Below, piece after piece: positions 7,098 to 12,175 of a stretch of 12,561 bases of DNA. A program made the position numbers and the translations under genes. Numbering within the stretch: position 1 is the first letter of the stretch; every line of letters starts with the position of its first letter. Source of the DNA: an uncultured Selenomonadales bacterium (GTDB lineage: Bacteria; Bacillota; Negativicutes; Selenomonadales; Selenomonadaceae); the NCBI GenBank assembly GCA_937910665.1, contig CALEPR010000118.1, positions 1 through 12,561 of the forward strand, in the 5' to 3' direction. Under the pieces are notes generated by a model. That model was not told the origin of the DNA. It ran no database searches and saw only the letters and a list, made by a program, of their open reading frames with translations.

Positions 7098-7127
7098 TCA
7101 AAAAACCGCCTCTCGGCGGCTTAATTT
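7098..7127. terminator. Bidirectional terminator between the late regulator and the toxin module
   Basis: On the minus strand the stem AAGCCGCC / GGCGGTTT (one G-U pair) has loop GAGA and is followed by TTTTTT; it would stop transcripts coming from the regulator gene upstream. On the plus strand the core CCGCC-TCTC-GGCGG is followed by CTTAATTTTT, a weaker terminator that is the likely 3' end of the toxin mRNA. It insulates the toxin module from the operon that precedes it. Confidence 0.75.
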
Positions 7128-7170
7128 TTCCGTGCATAAATTTTCAGTCTGACTATACCACACTCTGCCA

Positions 7171-7207
7171 ACTATTATCAACTATTATCAACTATTATCG
7201 ACTATTA
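7171..7207. repeat. Tandem 10-bp repeats, about 3.7 units
   Basis: ACTATTATCA is repeated exactly at 7171 and 7181; a third unit at 7191 differs only in its last base (G), and a partial unit ACTATTA follows at 7201. The repeat overlaps the last codons and the stop of the regulator gene. A 10-bp period puts each unit on the same face of the helix. On the minus strand one unit supplies a TTGATA that stands 18 bases from TATAGT (7152-7157), a possible weak promoter. Confidence 0.85.
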
Positions 7208-7607
7208 AGTTTCGCAAAATTTCTCTGTGCAAAAAGTAAACGTGTGCTTCCGAATAGCCCATTAAAAAGCCGATGTCACGAAAATATTCACAGGCAACGT
7301 AGCGATAAATCAGCAAAGTTTGTTCAGCCTTGCCTTCCACTTCGGCTTGAATCTTTTCAGTAAGGCGCGACACTGCCTTTGTAAGTTCGCCTTGCATTTT
7401 TTCAATTCTGCTTTCAGTGTCGGCAATTTGCACCACAAAACTTTCAAACGCTGACTTTGCCACGCCGCCTGAACTTCCACCGCTATCTGACTTGCCATAT
7501 TTGTGCGGAAATGCGCCGACTACTATTTTTAACGCCTTCAATTTTTTCTGCTCGCTCTCAATCTGTTTTTTCAAACTCCGAACTTCATTTAATTCCTTGA
7601 AAGTCAT
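7188..7607 (-). CDS. Putative late-gene transcription regulator with sigma-region-4-like HTH
   Basis: A 139-residue protein. I chose ATG 7607 because GGAG lies 8 bases before it; an upstream GTG/TTG extension has no site. Residues 1-40 form a charged helix (TFKELNEVRSLKKQIESEQK). A G/S-rich bend, GKSDSGGSSGG, follows, then a second coiled helix (ADTESRIEKMQGELTKAVSR). Residues about 95-139 look like a sigma-70 region 4 helix-turn-helix: LLIYRYVACEYFRDIGFLMG, then YSEAHVYFLHREIL. This layout is typical of the ArpU/RinA/DUF1492 group that activates packaging and structural genes and is usually encoded shortly before the terminase. Here the next operon is the packaging operon, past the toxin module. 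The binding site is unknown; the decamer repeats overlapping its 3' end are one possibility. The function is inferred from shape and position. Confidence 0.7.
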   Translation of the reverse strand: MTFKELNEVRSLKKQIESEQKKLKALKIVVGAFPHKYGKSDSGGSSGGVAKSAFESFVVQIADTESRIEKMQGELTKAVSRLTEKIQAEVEGKAEQTLLIYRYVACEYFRDIGFLMGYSEAHVYFLHREILRNLIVDNS

Positions 7608-7655
7608 TTTTACCGCTCCTTGACAACACAAACACAAAACTATAAACTTGCGTTG

Positions 7656-7680
7656 CGCTGTTATCGGACGGCGTTTTTTT
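7656..7680 (+). terminator. Possible plus-strand terminator
   Basis: The plus strand shows stem CGCTGT / ACGGCG (one G-U pair), loop TATCGG and seven T. No plus-strand gene ends here. If real, it would stop read-through from the toxin promoter or an antisense transcript across the regulator gene. It lies in the 94-base spacer between the acetyltransferase gene and the regulator, in which no minus-strand promoter is evident. Confidence 0.4.
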
Positions 7681-7701
7681 GTTGCTTATTTTTCCACTTC
7701 C

Positions 7702-8142
7702 TCACTCTCCAATGTAAACATATTCACTTGCCCGAATAGTTTCAACAACCATATCCTGCGGTAGCCTTTTAAGTCCGCATCTTTCCGCCAATCCTATACT
7801 TGCAACGTTATTTTTATCCACTCTATATGTCAAAGTTTTAAAACCGTTTTCCTTGAAACTCTTTACGACTTCTTGAACAAGTTTAAAACCTAAACCACGC
7901 CGACGATATTTAGGCGCAACGGCGATATAGACAATGCAATCGCCTATAATTCCGCCTGGTATCAATCCACAATCGCCGACCTCACAAAATCCTGCAGGTT
8001 TGCCGTCAACTTTAATCAATCTCCGGCTGACTATATATTCCTCGCCATCATCATACATACCAAACCACTTTTTCTCTTGGTCGCTAAGTGTATTGTACAC
8101 TCGCAAACATTCGGCAAAATTATCTTCAACTTTAAATTTCAT
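7702..8142 (-). CDS. GNAT-family N-acetyltransferase
   Basis: A 146-residue single-domain GNAT enzyme, which moves an acetyl group from acetyl-CoA to an amine. The acetyl-CoA pyrophosphate loop is clear: beta strand CIVYIAVAP, then KYRRRGLG, with R80-x-x-G83-x-G85. It is followed by the helix FKLVQEVVKSFKENGFKTLT and by the late motif NVASIGLAERCGLKRL, the usual GNAT motif B. The substrate cannot be told from sequence; small phage GNATs may modify host proteins or small molecules. The ATG begins 1 base after the stop of dnaN, with AGGA 9 bases upstream, so it is in one operon with the sliding clamp. Length is normal and no active-site loop is missing. Confidence 0.92.
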   Translation of the reverse strand: MKFKVEDNFAECLRVYNTLSDQEKKWFGMYDDGEEYIVSRRLIKVDGKPAGFCEVGDCGLIPGGIIGDCIVYIAVAPKYRRRGLGFKLVQEVVKSFKENGFKTLTYRVDKNNVASIGLAERCGLKRLPQDMVVETIRASEYVYIGE

Positions 8143-8143
8143 T

Positions 8144-9244
8144 TCAAGCCATCCTAACCGGCGTAACTATATATTTGAAAGATTCATTATCGACTGGTTT
8201 TATTTCTATCGGCTTTAAAGTTTCAGTCAAACCAATTTGAATTTTGTCTGCGTCTATTACTTTCAATGCGTCTGTCAAGTAGTTGTAGTTGAAAGAAATA
8301 TCCAATTCGCCGCCTTCAATCACTGCCACTACATTTTCTTCTGCTGTTCCGATTTCAGGCGAAGTTGAAGAAATTTTTATGTCGTCGTCAAAAAGCAAGT
8401 CCACTGTCCGATACATTGTTTCTTTGCCGATAACTGCTACACGCTCTAACGCTTGCAAAAATTCTTCGCGAACTACTTTTGCAAATTTTGTTTTTTCTTC
8501 GTTCAAAAGTCTTTCAAAGTTTGGAAAATTTCCTGCTATAAGTCTCACGCTCACAAATAAATTATCGAAAATAAAGTTTGCACTTTTGCCTGTATAATTT
8601 ATTTCAATTTTTCCTGTGTCATTGAGCATTGCTGAAATATCTTGCAAAATTTTTGCCGGTACTATGAATTGAAAATTTTCTACACTTTCAGGAAGATTAT
8701 CTGTGGCAACTGCCAATCTGTGAGTATTTGTCGCCGCCAGCCTTATTTTTTTGTCCGCAAAATCAAATAAAACACCTGCAAAAATTGGTCGCGTCAATTC
8801 TTTTAAATTATCAGCCGCAAATGCCGTTTGCTTTATCATCTTTTTCAACGCAAATTGTCGCAGATTAACTTTTTGCAAATTTTCTTCCTGCTTGATTTTC
8901 GGAAAATCTTCAGGCTTAAAAGTCAGCAATTTAAAATTACTTCCTGCGCTTAAAATTTTTGCACAATTATCTTCAGTTGAAATTGTCACAACTTCGCCTG
9001 TCATTTTCTGAACTATTTCAAAAAGTTTTTTGCCGATGATAACAGTTTCGCCGTCCTCTTCCACATTCGCAGGGACTTTTGAAATTATCCCAACTTGATT
9101 ATCTGTCGCTTGCATTTCAAGGTAACTGTTTTGTGCTGAAAAATAAATCCCACTCAGTATCGGTGTTTGCGCTTTTACTGCTACTGCTTTCATCAAAATT
9201 TTCAAAGCATCTTCAAATTCATTTTTCGCCACTATAATTTTCAT
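8144..9244 (-). CDS. dnaN: DNA polymerase III beta subunit (sliding clamp)
   Basis: A full-length 366-residue bacterial-type beta clamp. The dimer encircles DNA and tethers polymerase and repair enzymes. The start MKIIVAKNEFEDALK, the segment KAQTPILSGIYF, ATNTHRLAVAT in the middle domain, and the C-terminal YIVTPVRMA (the last strand, near the protein-binding pocket) all fit DnaN. Three domains of about 120 residues are present. Bacteria keep dnaN beside dnaA and recF; here it stands between a NUMOD-type gene and a GNAT gene in a phage operon, so it is a phage-carried copy, probably taken from a host related to the Negativicutes. It may recruit the host replisome to phage DNA. GGAG lies 8 bases before the ATG. 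The reading frame is intact. Confidence 0.96.
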   Translation of the reverse strand: MKIIVAKNEFEDALKILMKAVAVKAQTPILSGIYFSAQNSYLEMQATDNQVGIISKVPANVEEDGETVIIGKKLFEIVQKMTGEVVTISTEDNCAKILSAGSNFKLLTFKPEDFPKIKQEENLQKVNLRQFALKKMIKQTAFAADNLKELTRPIFAGVLFDFADKKIRLAATNTHRLAVATDNLPESVENFQFIVPAKILQDISAMLNDTGKIEINYTGKSANFIFDNLFVSVRLIAGNFPNFERLLNEEKTKFAKVVREEFLQALERVAVIGKETMYRTVDLLFDDDIKISSTSPEIGTAEENVVAVIEGGELDISFNYNYLTDALKVIDADKIQIGLTETLKPIEIKPVDNESFKYIVTPVRMA

Positions 9245-9256
9245 TTTCTTTTCTCC

Positions 9257-9622
9257 TCAATCATAAATGAATTTCCATTCGCCAATTTCTTTTTTACGTT
9301 TTGACAAATACTCTTCCAAAGTTTTCACTGAATATTTTGTTTTTGGACTTAGAAATTCCGCGCAAGATCTCAACGACTTGAAATAATATTTTTCACCACT
9401 ATTATTTTTGCAAATGACCGAAATAGGTCTGCTGTTTTGCCCTTTCGGCTTTATTCCGTGTACTTCCCACAACAAACTTGCCACAGTTCTTGAAGTTTTC
9501 GGTTTCGCAAAACTAATGAACGGTTGTAAGATTCTTTTTGTACTTGTGTTTCTCACTATTCCACGCTGATTTATTTCATATAAATTATTCAGCGAAGGTA
9601 TCGGTGAATATGTTTCTGACAT
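9257..9622 (-). CDS. NUMOD4/NUMOD1-type protein related to HNH homing endonucleases, nuclease core missing
   Basis: A 121-residue protein. Residues about 8-37 (IPSLNNLYEINQRGIVRNT, then KRILQPF) match NUMOD4, the DNA-binding module at the N-terminus of many phage HNH homing endonucleases. RTVASLLWEVHG (about 45-56) resembles the beta-strand/helix segment that normally opens the HNH part. Residues about 70-120 (a YYFKSLRSCAEFLS element and a final GEWKFIYD) match NUMOD1, the C-terminal DNA-binding repeat. The H-N-H catalytic residues expected in between are not seen, and the protein is shorter than usual. GGAG lies 9 bases before the ATG. The start codon lies inside exon 2 of the intron-split gene, with a 38-base overlap. 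It is either the relic of a homing endonuclease linked to the nearby group I intron or a stand-alone DNA-binding protein. Confidence 0.75.
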   Translation of the reverse strand: MSETYSPIPSLNNLYEINQRGIVRNTSTKRILQPFISFAKPKTSRTVASLLWEVHGIKPKGQNSRPISVICKNNSGEKYYFKSLRSCAEFLSPKTKYSVKTLEEYLSKRKKEIGEWKFIYD

Positions 9623-10238
9623 AATTTTTCACTCCGTGTTTCACTCTTTCTGTTTCTTCAGCTTTCTTTGCGTCGTTCCAACGATCCAACGTACCGACTA
9701 GATACAATTATGTTATCGCCGAGCTTTTTATCTCGACTTCTGCAAGTCACCCTGCAGTTCAGCATATCTTTTCACGCTTAAAGCCGTGCGTGGCGCGGTC
9801 TCGTGGCAAGTTTATTTCACTTGCTATGCGTTGCTCCTGACTATTTTTAGCCTTCGGTTCGGGTTATCTCAAACAAATAAAATTACCATAAAAATATTTC
9901 GAGTGGCTGACCCTCTCTGGCGTGTCATTTAACTCCGATACGTCTACCTACGAAGCACCACATTTGAGACTTTCCTGCTTAATACCGCGCTGTTCACTCC
10001 CAACTTCTTTCGGCTTGTTGAAAGGCGGCAATCATTCACCGGTAATTCTTCTGATACGTTCAAACTTTTGTCCTTCAAAGCGGTAGTTCAAATCTACTCC
10101 GCCGTCATCTGCAAGTTTCACTTCCAAATATGTCAATGTCATTTTCGGAAATTTACTTTTTGCAACTTCCACATAATATTTCAGTTCATCGACTGAAAAT
10201 TCTTCGTCTGCCTGAACTTCTACTCCGTTAATTTTCAT
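9585..10238 (-). CDS. Intron-split gene for a small protein with a NrdD C-terminus-like signature
   Basis: Two exons, 10238-10038 (67 codons) and 9704-9585 (39 codons and stop), join to a 106-residue protein. Read unspliced, exon 1 runs two codons into the intron (GE-like end, stop at 10032-10034). Spliced, it reads FERIRRITG|YLVGTLDRWN followed by DAKKAEETERVKHG. This continuous pattern is one I know from small phage proteins annotated as anaerobic ribonucleoside-triphosphate reductase, and it resembles the R-x-T-G-Y-L...N-x-A-K...E...R-V-K-H end of class III reductase. The protein lacks the catalytic barrel, so it is not an enzyme by itself. ATG 10238 starts MKINGVEVQADEEF and has AGGAGG 9 bases upstream; an in-frame ATG at 10283 is possible. 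The last 12 residues (YVRNIFTDTFAE) run into the overlapping NUMOD gene and may be an altered tail. Confidence 0.85.
9705..10037 (-). ncRNA. Self-splicing group I intron, subgroup IA-like, 333 nt, no ORF
   Basis: The 5' exon ends in U (ACCGGU) and the intron ends in G, as group I splicing requires; removing it restores the reading frame. In intron numbering (1 = base 10037) the core pairings are visible in the right order. P1 pairs exon CGGU with GCCG (9-12). P3 pairs GCGCGGU 48-54 with ACCGCGC 239-245. P7 pairs GCAUA 209-213 with UAUGC 272-276. P7.1 is the hairpin GCAAGU 214-219 / ACUUGC 227-232. P8 pairs CACGC 246-250 with GCGUG 261-265. P9 is CUGCA 281-285 / UGCAG 294-298, with a further hairpin CGAG/CUCG after it. 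The 3' end (GGUGAC loop in P9, then ACAUAAUUG) closely resembles what I remember of the phage T4 td intron. P4-P6 (about 60-200) I did not resolve fully. Confidence 0.93.
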
Positions 10239-10283
10239 TTCATTTAACCTCCTCAAAGTAACCGCGCTTTTCATTCTTCTCAT

Positions 10284-10970
10284 TCACGCTCCTAAAAATC
10301 TTTGTTTAAACATTGACAGGCGCGAATATTTTTCCAGCGTCTGATCTGTGCTTTTGTAAATCCTGTGATAATCTTCACCTTCCGCCACCAAGTCTTTTAT
10401 TGATACTTCCGCCATATCCTGAAGTTTTTCAACTTCGTACAATTTGCCTACTGACAATTTATCGCGGCTTTTTGACTTTATACCCAGCCTTTTGTTTATT
10501 GACTTCGCATAGTGCATATAGAAAACTTTTTCATCTGCTGTACTGCCTTGCTCTCTTGCCAATGGTATTAAAACTTGCTGAATCGTATCCGACAACTTTT
10601 TATAGCCGGAACTAACCGCACTGCGCACTTCAAGATATTCTGCATTCTTCCTTTGCAACAGAATTTCGCGCATTTTATAAAACTGGTCTACCAATTCGCT
10701 TTTGAAGTCGAGGACAACATCAGTATTGCGCAAAAGCGTTATCAAAAACGTTGCTTGCTGTTCATTCAAAAGCGCAACTGTCATCGGTCTACCGCCGAGT
10801 GGGTTTTCGGATTTCAAATCCACAAACCTTATTTTGCCCCAGCGATTAAATTTTTCTTCGTAACGCTGAATCAAGCGAATAATTGAGCGGTGTTCATTCT
10901 CCGTTCCTTCCGCTATCACCAAGCTGTTTGTGAAAATATTTTTTCCTTGCAGAATTACCAAGTCTTTCAT
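10284..10970 (-). CDS. Rha-family phage regulatory protein
   Basis: A 228-residue protein whose first ~110 residues match the phage pRha domain: TNSLVIAEGTENEHRSIIRL, then FVDLKSENPLGGRPMTVALL and LNEQQATFLITLLRNT, VLDFKSELVDQFYKMRE. Rha-type proteins are lysogeny or early regulators in temperate phages; the biochemical target is not well known. The C-terminal half is a charged helical region with KSINKRLGIKSKSRDKLSVG near 160 and no family I recognise. It starts 1 base downstream of the stop of a 42-residue gene, and its ribosome site is weak (AAGG, about 11 bases), so coupled translation is likely. The intron-split gene follows. A Rha protein suggests a temperate phage. Confidence 0.88.
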   Translation of the reverse strand: MKDLVILQGKNIFTNSLVIAEGTENEHRSIIRLIQRYEEKFNRWGKIRFVDLKSENPLGGRPMTVALLNEQQATFLITLLRNTDVVLDFKSELVDQFYKMREILLQRKNAEYLEVRSAVSSGYKKLSDTIQQVLIPLAREQGSTADEKVFYMHYAKSINKRLGIKSKSRDKLSVGKLYEVEKLQDMAEVSIKDLVAEGEDYHRIYKSTDQTLEKYSRLSMFKQRFLGA

Positions 10971-10971
10971 T

Positions 10972-11100
10972 TTAAATCACGCCTTTCAAAATCTTGTCAT
11001 AGTCATAAAATTTGTAGATTGGCACATTCAGCCGGAAATACAATCTCACTCCTGAGCCGTGTATCCAAAACTTTCCGAACCTGTCACGAAAGATTTTCAC
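10972..11100 (-). CDS. Small basic protein of unknown function
   Basis: A 42-residue frame: MKIFRDRFGKFWIHGSGVRL followed by YFRLNVPIYKFYDYDKILKG and VI. It starts at GTG 11100 with AAGGAG 8 bases upstream; that ribosome site lies at the end of the preceding YopX gene. Its stop is 1 base from the Rha start, so the three genes form a tight unit. It is rich in aromatic and basic residues with no signal or membrane segment. I do not recognise a family. The ideal ribosome site, tight fit and protein-like composition support coding. Confidence 0.65.
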   Translation of the reverse strand: MKIFRDRFGKFWIHGSGVRLYFRLNVPIYKFYDYDKILKGVI

Positions 11101-11105
11101 TGCGT

Positions 11106-11399
11106 TCACTCCTTCAAATGCCATTCAATTTCTTTGCTATTGAGCGGCAAATATCCAGGCACTGAGTAGCCGGATAACACAACGAAACACTCGCCCAACT
11201 CTTCGCAACGACAGATGTCACCTTCATAAATTTCATTGCCGTCCGCGTCATAGCCGACAAACTGTTCGACACTTTCTGGCTCTACTACTTGTGCATCAAT
11301 CTCCGTGTAAATTTCAACTCTGCCGTTTTTGTAGTGAATCAAGTCGCCGTAATAATATTTGCCGTCTTTGCCTTTTCCGCGAAACTTAATTTTTCTCAT
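11106..11399 (-). CDS. YopX-family phage protein
   Basis: A 97-residue protein that matches the YopX family well: it opens MRKIKFRGKGKDGKYYYGDL, carries VEPESVEQFVGYDADGNEIY in the middle (family pattern V-x-P-x-T-V-x-Q-F-x-G, D-x-x-G-x-x-I-Y-E-G-D) and continues EGDI. The YopX protein of the SPbeta prophage has a known fold but no agreed role. The family is very common in the early or accessory regions of Gram-positive phages. AAGGAG lies 9 bases before the ATG. The start overlaps a short upstream frame in another phase by 14 bases, and the next small gene begins 5 bases after its stop. Confidence 0.93.
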   Translation of the reverse strand: MRKIKFRGKGKDGKYYYGDLIHYKNGRVEIYTEIDAQVVEPESVEQFVGYDADGNEIYEGDICRCEELGECFVVLSGYSVPGYLPLNSKEIEWHLKE

Positions 11400-11523
11400 T
11401 GCGATAATCTCCTTTCAATCGCGGCTTCAATTTCTGGTCCTTCATTGCTTCATTAGCCATCCACAGTTCACGCCGAACTTTCAAAAATATCAGCGTCAAT
11501 TTCTTTATATTGTAAATCGCCAA
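11386..11523 (-). CDS. Small basic protein of unknown function
   Basis: A 45-residue frame if it starts at TTG 11523 (GGAG 10 bases upstream), or 48 residues from GTG 11532, which overlaps the stop of the LysM gene but has no spacing to a ribosome site. It reads LAIYNIKKLTLIFLKVRREL, then WMANEAMKDQKLKPRLKGDY and RNEKN. The first part is amphipathic or weakly hydrophobic and the rest is basic. It fills the gap between the LysM and YopX genes with short overlaps on both sides, as phage small genes often do. No family is recognised, and the non-ATG start makes it less sure. Confidence 0.45.
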   Translation of the reverse strand: MAIYNIKKLTLIFLKVRRELWMANEAMKDQKLKPRLKGDYRNEKN

Positions 11524-11524
11524 C

Positions 11525-11854
11525 TTAATCACGCTCCAAGTACTGAATATAAATTTTGTCGCCTACCTGCAACTGATTTTTCCGCTCCTGCAAAAACGGA
11601 TTTAATTCTTTCACTTCGTCCATATATTCAAAAATGTATGGGTGGCGGCAATCTAAATTCTGATACGTCCAGCAAATGTCTATCAGCGTGTCGCCTTCTT
11701 TCACAACGTACATCGTGCTGACAACGTGCGTTTTCGGCTCTAACGAACTTTCCACGCCGATTCCTATTCCTACTCCGGCTATCACAAATACCGCGAACAA
11801 CAGCGCAAATTTCAGCCAAAATTCTTTCACAAATTCTTTGAAGTCCTCAAACAT
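11525..11854 (-). CDS. Membrane-anchored LysM protein
   Basis: A 109-residue protein with a short cytoplasmic N-terminus (MFEDFKEFVKEFWLK), one membrane segment of about 19 residues (FALLFAVFVIAGVGIGIGV), a ~15-residue linker, and a C-terminal LysM domain (about 49-104: YVVKEGDTLIDICWTY, ELNPF, QLQVGDKIYI). LysM binds N-acetylglucosamine in peptidoglycan, so the domain should sit outside the membrane facing the wall, assuming N-in topology. The start ATG 11854 has GGAGG 8 bases before it; an upstream GTG/ATG extension would bury that site. It overlaps the previous gene by 8 bases. No catalytic domain is attached, so it is not a lysin by itself. It may mark or alter the host envelope; the role is unknown. 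Confidence 0.82.
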   Translation of the reverse strand: MFEDFKEFVKEFWLKFALLFAVFVIAGVGIGIGVESSLEPKTHVVSTMYVVKEGDTLIDICWTYQNLDCRHPYIFEYMDEVKELNPFLQERKNQLQVGDKIYIQYLERD

Positions 11855-12122
11855 TTTTTGCACCTCCACAATTTTCAACTTTCATCTGTTCCAAGACTGA
11901 CAAATATTTTTCCTTGCACTCAGCCCGAACATACCAGTCCACAATTTGACGTTTAAATTTTGTGTAACTTTCTGCTTGCTTTCCGTCGCAATCGTTATAT
12001 CTGCAAAAATTATGAAAATCTCTTGTGACTTCCATTCGCAAGTTTTCATAGTCATCAATGATTTTCTCAACTTCGGCAAGTGAAATTTTATCCAGCCGTT
12101 CAAGCTCCGAAATTTTTATCAC
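11847..12122 (-). CDS. Hypothetical phage protein, helical
   Basis: A 91-residue charged, probably all-helical protein. It opens MIKISELERLDKISLAEVEK and has a cluster of aromatic and cysteine residues in the middle (FHNFCRYNDC) and WYVRAECKEKYLSVLEQMKV later. The cysteines (about 40, 45, 69 and 85) do not form an obvious zinc motif. It starts at GTG 12122 with AGGAA 8 bases upstream; that GTG overlaps the stop of a 13-codon frame as GTGA. It overlaps the LysM gene by 8 bases. I do not recognise the family. Confidence 0.78.
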   Translation of the reverse strand: MIKISELERLDKISLAEVEKIIDDYENLRMEVTRDFHNFCRYNDCDGKQAESYTKFKRQIVDWYVRAECKEKYLSVLEQMKVENCGGAKNV

Positions 12123-12160
12123 GCCGTCACTTCCTCAACCGTCTTTCCCATAATCCGCAT
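12119..12160 (-). CDS. Possible 13-codon leader peptide
   Basis: ATG 12160 to TGA 12119 encodes M-R-I-M-G-K-T-V-E-E-V-T-A. Its stop overlaps the GTG start of the next gene. It has a distant GAGG site (12 or more bases away, across an A-rich spacer). It could serve only to carry ribosomes to the GTG start. It may equally be chance. Confidence 0.22.
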   Translation of the reverse strand: MRIMGKTVEEVTA

Positions 12161-12175
12161 ATTTTTTTTACTCGC

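Noticed and set aside
7171..7207. A CRISPR array
   Set aside because: The units are 10 bp and adjacent, with no spacers.
9257..9622. A working HNH endonuclease
   Set aside because: The NUMOD modules are there, but no HNH catalytic residues can be found between them.
9623..10037. A large ornate RNA, IsrB-type guide RNA or tmRNA in the structured gap
   Set aside because: These were considered because of the nearby HNH-related gene, but splice-site rules, exon continuity and the P3/P7/P8 pairing fit a group I intron fully.
10032..10283. An intact 83-codon gene ending RRITGE
   Set aside because: The stop lies two codons inside the group I intron; the family's continuation is found 333 bases downstream in exon 2, so this is only exon 1 read into the intron.
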